Assembly: GCF_907164915.1 (NCBI RefSeq)
Contig: NC_061862.1
Location: 36,705,522 to 36,769,521, forward strand
Direction: 5' to 3'
DNA: 64,000 bases
Source of the DNA: Impatiens glandulifera
Lineage: Eukaryota > Streptophyta > Magnoliopsida > Ericales > Balsaminaceae
Part shown: positions 55,614 through 64,000 of the stretch, piece by piece
Layout of the letters: the number at the start of each line of letters is the position of its first letter
Numbering within the stretch: position 1 is the first letter of the stretch
Position numbers and translations under genes: made by a program
Notes under the pieces: model-generated
Seen by the model: the letters and a program-made list of their open reading frames with translations, nothing else
Database searches by the model: none
Told to the model about the DNA's origin: nothing

Positions 55614-56661
55614 TTAAGCCTTGCTTACTGATGAGTATCCCAACATGAATCCCTCATCTACTTTAGCATCAAAAGCGGTCAAATAAACTTTTCCATTGTT
55701 GTGGATAAAACATTTACACCCAAATATCTTGAAGTAAGAAACTGTGGGAATTCTCCCATAGTACAGTTCATAGGGAGTTTTATCAAAACGTTTGTTGATT
55801 ATTGACCGGTTTTGTGTATAGCAGGAAGTACTAATGGTTTCCGCCCAGAACCTCTGAGGAACATCTGATTCAGCAAGCATAGATCTCGCTGCTTCCTTCA
55901 GAGTTCTCACTCTTCTCTCAGCAATGCCGTTTTGCTGTGGAGTTCTGGCACTAGACAACTCGTGCTTAATTCCAGTCTCCTCGAGATAGGATGATAGGTA
56001 TCTGTTAGTGAACTCAGTTCCCTGATCACTTCTGATGCATCTAATATTTAGAGATTTCTGATTCTGAATCCCTTTAAATATCCTAATCAAGTTTTCAGCA
56101 GTTTTATTCCATATGTAAAAGTTCTAGGATACGGATGGATTGTGATTTTCCTTTGCTTTTGAACGATGATCTGCCCTGTTTGCCTAACAGGAAAGCATTG
56201 CGTATCTTGTTCTTTGAAAACTGAACTTTGGGCAAACCAATAACTAAATTGTTTGAACAAATTTTGTTGATGGTTTTAAAATTCAAATGGTTCAAACGTT
56301 TATGCCATAACCATTTCGAGTCATTCTTGGCAATCATGCACATAGGATCAGAAGACTCTTTTTGCCAATTCATTTTGTATGAGTTTCCTACTTTACTTCC
56401 AGTCAATAAAATGTTTCCATCTTGGTCTTTAACTAAACATGCATGAGTTTGAAAGTCTATTGACAAACCGTTATCACATTATTGACTAATGTTAATCAAA
56501 TTATAGCACAGATTGTCAACAAGCAACACATCATTAATAGTTAGGTTACCATGGATAATCTTACCCTTACCCATGGTCTTACTCTTCTTGTTGTCACCAA
56601 ATATGATCTTAGGTCCAGAGCAATCTGATATATCAGTGAGAAGCCGTTTGTTTCCTGTCAT
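55614..56661 (-). pseudogene. copia protease end and integrase, internally deleted (element F)
   Basis: The frame from 56661 carries the protease remainder (MTGNKRLLTDISDCSGPKII, INDVLLVDNLCYNLINISQ). The pre-integrase zinc region (56466-56104) has HKRLNHLN but FLLGKQ where a Cys is expected. After LELLHME the frame breaks (56104) and resumes at 56090 with RIFKGIQNQKSLNIRCIRSD, GTEFTNRYL, SSARTPQQNGIAERRVRTLK. The segment with the first catalytic Asp is missing; the second Asp (RSDQGTEF) and the Glu region remain. The C-terminal block ends LGYSSVSKA. Cannot encode an active integrase. Confidence 0.82.
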
Positions 56662-56763
56662 ATGCCTGGAACATCCGCTATCAAGATACCATACAGATTC
56701 CTCCAGTTCTTCGTTTATTTGTACCTACATAAATAAATATTTACAATCTTTTGGTACCCACTT

Positions 56764-57945
56764 TCAATTGGGTTCTCGGTCAATCAGTCCCTTAAGAATC
56801 CATATTTGAGTTATTCTGATGGATTTCCCATTTTGAGTTGTGATTAATGCGTATATTTTTGACTTAGTAGACGACTTTCTGCTAGCCACTGATCCTTTAG
56901 GTTTTGAAGAAGACTTTCTTTTAAAACTCCTTGACTTAAAGTCAGGTTTTAGATTGCCAGACTTATTAGCCTTTTCTAGCTTATTATTAAGCCAACTAAC
57001 AGTCGGTAGGACATAAACTATTTCATTTTCGAAAACAAGTTCTTCATGAATAGGATCAGATTCAATGTCAGTCATACTTCCTTTGACAAAGTTTATAGGC
57101 TTAAACTTGTCAGTTAGAGAATTTGACTTTTTGCAGGACAGATTAGAGTCATTGCTGTCATATCCCAATCCGTATCTAGATCCAGCAGGTTTCAACATAC
57201 TGATCTGATATTTGACAGCATCTTCGGATCTTGTCCATGCACTAACTACATAGTTTAATCTCTTGTTTTCAGATAAAAGAGTTTGAATCTGTTCCTTGAG
57301 CATCTCATTCTCAAACGAGATCTCTGTTAAGTTTTCATCAAAAACGTTTGGTTCAGATTCTTGGTTTGAGGAAAGAACAGTTGATTCATATTTAACTTTC
57401 ATTTCATAAAAAGAGTCAGTTAACTTCTTGTACTCAATGGGCATTTCATTGAGTGCATTAGTTAACTCCTTGTTTATGAATTCTGGTGCGGAGACATTAT
57501 TTACCTTGGATTGATCATCTGCCATCAGACATGTGACAGCTTCATTCTCTTTTTCAGCAGGAGGCTCCTCTGAATCACTATCAACCAAACTGTATTTGTT
57601 TTTACTGCATATGAACGCTTTCTGGTTCTTCTTTGCTTGAGAGTTTGCACCGTAGATCTGATTAAGTTTATCCAATATCTCTTTAGCAGTGAAACATGAC
57701 TTGATCTCACAGAACATATTCATGTTGAGGGACTGGTATAGTCTATTCTTAGCAACATTATCCAGGTTGTTGGTCATCTTATCTTCATTAGTCCACTCAC
57801 TTCTTGGCTTCGAAATCTTTATGGGGCCATCGGTAATAACGCTCCACATATCATAGTTAATAGCAGCCAAGTGAGCTTGCATCCTTATCATCCAATATTC
57901 GTAGTTGTTCCTTGACAGAAGAGGATTTTCATTGATGATAGACAT
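56764..57945 (-). pseudogene. copia gag lacking capsid middle and zinc knuckle (element F)
   Basis: 393 open codons from ATG 57945. Residues 1-105 are gag N-terminus (LLSRNNYEYWMIRMQAHLAA, DMWSVITDGPIKISKPRSEW, CFTAKEILDKLNQIYG). Then AKKNQKAFICSKNKYSLVDS jumps directly to the acidic EAVTCLMADDQ block, skipping the MHPGETMIEFDARFNKVI-type capsid half and the CCHC knuckle present in A. The rest is a coiled-coil (NEMLKEQIQTLLSENKRLNY) and a Lys/Ser-rich tail (SFKRKSSSKPKGSVASRKSS). The stop at 56764 separates it from the protease start. Openness after a large deletion parallels B. Confidence 0.8.
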
Positions 57946-57978
57946 GCTTCAGATTCTTGATGCTTGAGAATAGAAACA

Positions 57979-57991
57979 AGGCTCTAATACA
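57979..57991 (-). other. primer binding site of F, decayed
   Basis: The minus strand reads tttgtattagagcct just inside the 5' LTR, a mutated tRNA-iMet primer site. Confidence 0.65.
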
Positions 57992-57994
57992 AAT

Positions 57995-59736
57995 TGATAT
58001 GATCGGCTTTATCGATAGAGACGGGGGTTTGTCTAAGGATGAAGGCTTATGAAAAACGGTTTGAAAGAAATCCTGTTAGGGATTTAATTCGGTTTCTATT
58101 CTACGCAAACTTGTGTAAACACTTGAAACGGATTCAAGGCGGATCGGTTTACTTGGGTTTGAAGCATAAGATGAAATATAAAATGATGACAGAAATGAAG
58201 AACACAATAGTTTGTTTATGGATGTTCGGAGAAACTCTCCTACGTCACCCCTTCTTCCAACCACCAGAAGGATTCACTATAAGATGATAAGAATCAAATA
58301 TAGTTGACACACACACTTAGCTCACTATTGAACAAAACACTTTCTGTTCAATTACAAGATGAAGAATATCACTCAGCTAAAGGTGTTTTGATTCTAGCTC
58401 TCTCTTGATTCACACACAGTACAATCAAAAAGCAGCTTCACAATATGAATTCAGTAAGCAACATGATTGAGTAGTTTCTCTCTCTGCAAAATCAGATTAC
58501 TTGTTCGTTGTATTCGCTTGTTCGTGAGGCAAATTGTCCGTTGTCCTTGACATTTGTTGAATACTGAGCAGGAGCTAACGGTCGAATCATCAAGAATGAT
58601 ACGTGGCACTCTTCCATTGGAAAGTCTCCATTGTACACAGCAGGTTCTAAGCACAAAGATCGTGGCCGTACAACACTGGTAGTGCGCCAAATATTCCATC
58701 AGGGATGTACCTGCAAAACAAGTAATGTGAGGAAAATTCTCTTACGTGGCATTCCATGGTTGGTTGCATATAGTTGATAACTAATCTTCACTAGAAAGTG
58801 GAGCAGGAGTAGGGTACAACTATAGCACATGGGTAGGTGAAATGCTAGATTCAAGCAAACTGCTTAAACTGAGCATTAGACGTATTTCAGTTAGACGGAT
58901 TGTAAATCAGTCTAATGAAATCACACATCTCTTTTTAATAAAAACGTCTATTAGACCTCTTGGTCTAATAGAATTAGACTTACGTCTAATTATTCAATAA
59001 CCATTAGACGGTACGTCTAACTCCACTGAGTTAGACTACACGTCTAATTTCGGTTCTACCTCAGACTTGTCTGAAGGAGTTAGATGCATGTCTAACTTTT
59101 ACTAATTAGACCTCACGTCTAATAATTCAATAACCATTAGACTGCACGTCTAACTCCACTGAGTTAGACTGCACGTCTAATTCCGGTTCTACCTCAGACT
59201 TGTCTGAAGGAGTTAGACGCACGTCTAACTTTCACTAATTAGACCACACGTCTAATTATCTAATAACTATTAGACTGCACGTCTAACTCCACTGAGTTAG
59301 ACTGCACGTCTAATTCCGGTTCTACCTCAGACTTGTCTGAAGGAGTTAGACGCACATCTAACTTTCACTAATTAGACCACACGTCTAATTATCCAATAAC
59401 CATTAGACTGCACGTCTAACTCCACTGAGTTAGATTGCACGTCTAATTTCGGTTCTACCTCAGACTTGTCTGAAGGAGTTAGACGCATGTCTAACTTTCA
59501 CTAATTAGACGACACGTCTAATTCCGCACATATTAGACTATTCGTCTAATTACAAATCTATTAGACTACACGTCTAACTCCAGTGAGTTAGACGGTACGT
59601 CTAATTCCAAATATCTATTAGACCATCCGTCTAACTACAAGTCTATTAGACTACACGTCTAACTCCGGTGAGTTAAACGGTACGTATAATTTAGAAGATA
59701 TTAGACTTACGTCTAATTTCGTGTATTCATTAGACT
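57995..59736 (-). repeat. 5' LTR of element F, partial
   Basis: Matches 49722-51690 closely (starts tgatatgatcggctttatcg). Runs into the gap inside its palindrome array, so about 370 bp are missing relative to the 3' LTR. Confidence 0.88.
58960..59736. repeat. 133-bp tandem array in 5' LTR of F
   Basis: The ccggttctacctca word occurs near 59050, 59183, 59316 and 59449, spaced by exactly 133 bp; hairpin motifs as in the 3' LTR. The array continues into the N gap. Confidence 0.9.
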
Positions 59737-60236
59737 NNNNNNNNNNNNNNNNNNNNNNNNNNNNNNNNNNNNNNNNNNNNNNNNNNNNNNNNNNNNNNNN
59801 NNNNNNNNNNNNNNNNNNNNNNNNNNNNNNNNNNNNNNNNNNNNNNNNNNNNNNNNNNNNNNNNNNNNNNNNNNNNNNNNNNNNNNNNNNNNNNNNNNNN
59901 NNNNNNNNNNNNNNNNNNNNNNNNNNNNNNNNNNNNNNNNNNNNNNNNNNNNNNNNNNNNNNNNNNNNNNNNNNNNNNNNNNNNNNNNNNNNNNNNNNNN
60001 NNNNNNNNNNNNNNNNNNNNNNNNNNNNNNNNNNNNNNNNNNNNNNNNNNNNNNNNNNNNNNNNNNNNNNNNNNNNNNNNNNNNNNNNNNNNNNNNNNNN
60101 NNNNNNNNNNNNNNNNNNNNNNNNNNNNNNNNNNNNNNNNNNNNNNNNNNNNNNNNNNNNNNNNNNNNNNNNNNNNNNNNNNNNNNNNNNNNNNNNNNNN
60201 NNNNNNNNNNNNNNNNNNNNNNNNNNNNNNNNNNNN
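59737..60236. other. assembly gap, 500 N
   Basis: Exactly 500 N, which looks like a placeholder of unknown true size. It joins the LTR array of F to the tandem array of CACTA L. Confidence 0.98.
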
Positions 60237-62330
60237 GATTAGGTTTTAAGGATAAAATATAATCATGCTTCAAATGTTTAAAATAATAAATTTTTAAAAG
60301 GTCAAATACCGAAAGATATGGGGGAAATCTTTAAGGATTCAAGGGTAAAGCCGAAAGAATTATGTAAATCTTTCGGTTTTGCCCACTTTCCAGCAGATTT
60401 TTTTTCTTGTTATTGAAGGTCAAAACCAAAATATTTAAGTATATATTTAGGTTTTAACACCAAATACCAAAAGATTTAGTGTATATCTATCGGTTTTGGT
60501 CACTCTCTTTCTAATTTGTACACCATTTTTCAATTGGTGTTTTGGTTTCTAAGTAAATGAATCTTGTTTAATTGTCCAAACATATCAATTGTGATAATTG
60601 TTCCCAAGTATAGGGATTAGATTAAAGTCACAAGTATATGTTTGTGTTTGATTATATAAAGATGAATATAAGGTTTGTGTTTGATTATACTTAGAATGAA
60701 TGATTATGTTTTATATTTTTATGTGTAGGGGTTTGTGTTTAATTTTTAAGTATAGTATTGTGATTAGGTTTTAAGGATAAAATATAATCATGCTTCAAAT
60801 GTTTAAAATAATAAATTTTAAAAAGGTCAAATACTGAAAGATATGGGGAAAATCTTTAAGCTTTCAAGGGTAAAGCCGAAAGAATTATGTAAATCTTTCG
60901 ATTTTGCCCATTTTCCAGCATATTTGTTTTCTTGTTATTGAAGGCCAAAACCGAAAGATTTAAGTATATATTTAGATTTTAACACCAAATACCAAAAGAT
61001 TTAATGTATATCTATCGGTTTTGGTCACTCTCTTTCCTAATTTCTACACTATTTTTCAATTGGTGTTCTGGTTTCTAAGTAAATGAATCTTGTTTAATTG
61101 TCCAGACATATCAATTGTGATAATTGTTCCCAAGTATAGGGATTTGATTAAAGTCACATGTATAGGTTTTTGTTTGATTATATAAAGATGAATATAAGGT
61201 TTGTGTTTGATTATACTTAAATGAATGATTATGTTTTATATTTTTATGTGTAGGGGTTTGTGTTTAATTTCTAAGTATATAGGATTGTGATTAGGTTTTA
61301 AGGATAAAATATAATCATGCTTCAAATGTTTAAAATAATAAATTTTAAAAAGGTCAAATACTAAAAGATATGGGGGAAATCTTTCGGTATTCAAGGGTAA
61401 AGCTGGAAGATTATGTATATCTTTCGGTTTTGCCCACTTTCTAGCAGTTGTTTTTTTCTTGTTATTGAAGACCAAAACCGAAAGATATAAGTATATCTTT
61501 TGGTTTTAACACCAAATACCGAAAGATTTAGTGTATATCTTTCGGTTTTTGTCACTCTCTTCCCTAATTTCACACCATTTTCAAATTGGTATTTTGGTTT
61601 CTAAGTACATGAATCTTGTTTAATTGTCCAAACATATCAATTGTGATAATTGTTCAAAGTATAGGGATTTGATTAAAGTCACAAGTATAGGTTTGTGTTT
61701 GATTATATACAGATGAATATAAGGTTTGTGTTTGATTATACTTAGAATGAATGATTATGTTTTATATTTTTATGTGTAGGGGTTTGTGTTTAATTTCTAA
61801 GTATAGGATTGTGATTAGGTTTTAAAGATAAAATATAATCATGCTTCAATCTAGTAAAATTAATTATTTTGAAAAGGCAAATACCGAAAAATTTACTTTA
61901 TATCTTTCGGTTTTGAAGGGTAAAACCGAAAGATATAGACTATATCTTTTGGTTTTGCCCATTTCCCAGCAGTTTGTTGTGTTTGGTTATTTAAGTACAA
62001 AACCGAAAGATTTATGTATATCTTTCGGCTAATGTAGTAGATACCGAAAGATTTATATTAAATTTTTTAGTTTTGGTCACTCTACCCTAATTTCTTTCCC
62101 CTTTTTGTCCAAACATATCAATTGTCCAAACATATCAAATGAGTGATTATACTTAGAATGAGTAAATATATGTTTTATATTTGTATGTGTGGGGTTTGTG
62201 TTTAATTTCTAAGTAGGATTGTCATTAGGTTTTTAAGGATAAAATATAATAATACTTACATCAAGATAAAATAATAAATTGAAAATATCAAATACCGAAA
62301 GATATAGACTATATCTTTCAGTTTTAGTCA
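60237..62330. repeat. about 525-bp tandem repeat with ACCGAAAGAT motifs
   Basis: The phrase gattaggttttaaggataaa starts at 60237, 60762, 61289 and 61813 (spacings 525, 527, 524); a fifth, diverged start is near 62217. Inside each unit are inverted pairs of accgaaagat and atctttcggt. Confidence 0.9.
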
Positions 62331-63210
62331 CGGCCAAAGCTGAAAGATTTAGGCAAAACCGTCGCCCAATAATTTATGATTAATACCGAAAGTTTTACCT
62401 AAAACTTTCGGTATTGATTCTTTAAATCGCGAATTGGGCAGAAACTCTCCCCTGCTCTCTCTCTCTATCTCCGCCTCTTCATCGAAACCCTCCGTTGCCG
62501 CTCTTTCTCTATTGAATCCGACGCCGGCCACCGCTCTCCTCCCTTTATCTATTGAATTCGGCGTCAGCCGCCGCTCTCCTCTCTTTCTCCGATCAGTTCG
62601 CCGATCAATGCTTCTTGTAAATAGATCTCTCTCTCTTTCTTTCTTTCTTTATTTATTTCTTTCTTTCATTTATATAGTTATAGACATTAATTCTTACTTT
62701 CTTCTTTTGTTTATAGATTTATTCCACAATTTTTTGGAATTCATAAACTTTGGTCTTCAAATCTGCATGTTAGTATCTCTAATTTATATATTTGGAATTT
62801 CATTGTGATAAATCATTGTTGACTAGTTAGTATGAATTAGTATGTATGTATTGTGATATTGTAATTAGGATTATTAGTTCAATTGACTAGAAATTTCTAA
62901 AATTAATATGAAGTTATTGTGAAATTTGGCTGAAATTTGGTGAAATTTGGTCAATTGGCTGAAATTTGTGAAATTAATAAGAAGTTATTGTGAAATTTGG
63001 CTGAAACTTGGTGAAATTAGTTTATAATCTTTGTTGACTGGTTTTCATTGTGATATTGAACCTGAAATTAGTATGAATGAATATGTATAGTGAAATTTGG
63101 TGAAATTAGTATTAAGTTATAGATAGTTATAAGTATATAAATTTGATTTGAATTACAAGTTTAAGCCTGATACAAAGAAGATCTAATCTGCAATTGATAC
63201 ATAATAATTT
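62331..63210 (+). other. leader and intron region of CACTA L
   Basis: A last palindrome (taccgaaagttttacctaaaactttcggta, 62383-62413) is followed by a CT-rich leader and an open stretch 62434-62620 (ARG/SER-rich, no domain) ending near a gtaaat donor. 62880-63120 has repeats of gtgaaatttggctgaaattt. An acag acceptor at about 63217 leads to the transposase block. Confidence 0.4.
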
Positions 63211-63217
63211 AGGTTAC

Positions 63218-63795
63218 AGAAACCTCATCTACTGGAAGTACCCAACAAAACTTGGATGAGCTTATGTCGAGATCATCCAAAATATGAGGAAGGAGTTGAC
63301 CACTTCCTACATTTTGTAGTGAGTAGTACAGGACTTTAATGGATATAGTCGATGTAAAGACTCACCTCATCGTTTATGGAATAAATGTGAATTATGAATT
63401 ATGGTATTGTCATGGAAAAAAGAGGAGTACTATTAACGTGGTTTATGATAATGATTATGATGACGTGGTGCCGGAAATCACAAGTACTTCACCGAACTTG
63501 AATAATACGGACAATGAAGAACAATATATGCAAGATTTTATACATGATATGTTCTCCGACGTTAATGCTGGCCCAAGCAACGTTGATGCTGGCCCAAGCA
63601 ATGATGAACCAGTCGAGGATGCGCATAAATTCTATAAATTGTTTGATGATTCTAAAATACTTTTATATGTAGGTGCACGATTAACCAAATCATCAGCATT
63701 ATTGAAACTTCTCCACACGCTTCATTCGATATGTTGTTGCGTCTACTTAAAGAGGACATATTACCGATGGACGCTCAATTGCAAAATTTATACTA
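63218..63795 (+). pseudogene. CACTA (TNP2-like) transposase, N-terminal fragment
   Basis: 63245-63320 reads RDHPKYEEGVDHFLHFVVSS, the start of the transposase-associated domain; after stops, 63339-63795 is open: DVKTHLIVYGINVNYELWYC, HGKK, an acidic linker with repeated AGPSNVDAGPSN, then DAHKFYKLFDDSKILLYVGA, KSSALLKLLH. Around 63715 another frame continues SFDMLLRLLKEDILPMDAQL, so one frameshift. These blocks match the N-terminus of plant En/Spm TNP2-type transposases. The zinc-binding CPC block is deleted and the catalytic domain is beyond the truncation. Confidence 0.7.
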
Positions 63796-64000
63796 TGTTA
63801 GGATCTAGATCGCCGATAGGGGACCAGGGTCTGGCCGGTTTACTCTTTCTGACAACACTCAACGGTTGGTGTTTAATCGGGTTAGAGATTAACATCGGGT
63901 TTCAATACTATATAGGCTGTCACAAACCCTTGAACCGAGTTCAAGTGCGGAAGTGGTTTGTTTCAGACTAAAGCAATACACACACATGATGAATAGAGAT
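63796..64000 (-). repeat. start of a B-type LTR, running out of the window
   Basis: TGTTAGGATCTAGATCGCCG, then gttcaagtgcggaagtg and caagtgcgg blocks, the same order as 13662 and 7571. Orientation taken from B. Inserted into the CACTA L transposase. Confidence 0.7.

Larger units (their letters stand above)
49722..59736 (-). mobile_element. Ty1/copia LTR retrotransposon F with aORF; 5' LTR cut by assembly gap
   Basis: Minus strand: 5' LTR (57995 to the gap), primer site, gag, protease, integrase, RT, RNase H, palindrome-rich spacer, short aORF, polypurine tract, 3' LTR (49722-51833). LTR ends match E (TGTTGGGTCAAAT...GATCCTATCA). Pol has about six stops or shifts, an integrase deletion and a gag deletion. 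Target duplication cannot be tested because one flank is in the N gap. Confidence 0.88.
60237..63795 (+). mobile_element. CACTA transposon L, 5' part, truncated
   Basis: A long subterminal tandem array of ACCGAAAGAT/ATCTTTCGGT words, an untranslated leader, and a TNP2-type transposase-associated domain. The left terminus is hidden in the gap; the right side is cut by an LTR at 63796. Classed as CACTA from the protein and the array style; TIRs are not seen. Confidence 0.65.

Noticed and set aside
59713..60273. Open frames across the N gap
   Set aside because: They consist of unknown residues only.

Overview
This is nuclear DNA from a flowering plant, probably a eudicot. It holds one recognisable host gene (a three-thioredoxin-domain nucleoredoxin with GT-AG introns), a scrap of mitochondrial ccmFN, and otherwise nested Ty1/copia, Ty3/gypsy and CACTA elements in AT-rich filler. 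The copia family carries an unusual extra ORF that I recall from Lamiales gene sets (usually under misleading names), so an asterid is my weak guess; the species is not determinable here. There is no CRISPR array, operon or bacterial feature.

Layout. 1-7570: a plus-strand copia element (A) with gag, protease, integrase, RT/RNase H, then two copies of the extra ORF (aORF). 7571-14750: a minus-strand deletion-derivative LTR element (B) abutting A; its 3' LTR is split by a non-autonomous gypsy element (G, 8449-11830). 14760-16392: remnant of another copia element (D). 16393-21000: AT-rich DNA with short tandem duplications, a three-copy dispersed repeat and a TIR element. 21033-24210: a rearranged copia element (J). 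25273-27183: the nucleoredoxin gene, with a frameshift. 27666-31575: 3' LTR plus the end of the aORF of a minus-strand element (I). 34004-34274: ccmFN fragment. 34292-49060: a CACTA transposon (K) with 3-bp target duplications that carries five exons of an ABCG7-like transporter and was itself hit by a complete but pol-less LTR element (E, 36626-44586). 49722 to the gap: minus-strand copia element F with long LTRs. 59737-60236: 500 N. 60237-63795: 5' part of another CACTA element (L), cut by a B-type LTR that runs out of the window.

The main theme is a copia family (E, F, I, and more distantly A) with an additional ORF between pol and the 3' LTR. The aORF has its own TATA-like box 80-125 nt upstream of its start. 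In E, F and I the LTRs, and in E and F the spacer before the aORF, are filled with palindromes of the form TTAGAC-N(2-6)-GTCTAA, amplified as tandem arrays of different period (28, 50 and 133 bp). E has lost pol but keeps LTRs, primer site, polypurine tract and aORF. This pairing of an extra protein with dense private motif arrays is the best candidate in the window for an undescribed system. Every coding copy seen is broken by stops or frameshifts.

Limits: coordinates of degenerate domains and of element edges without target duplications are approximate, and family names come from motif recognition, not database searches.
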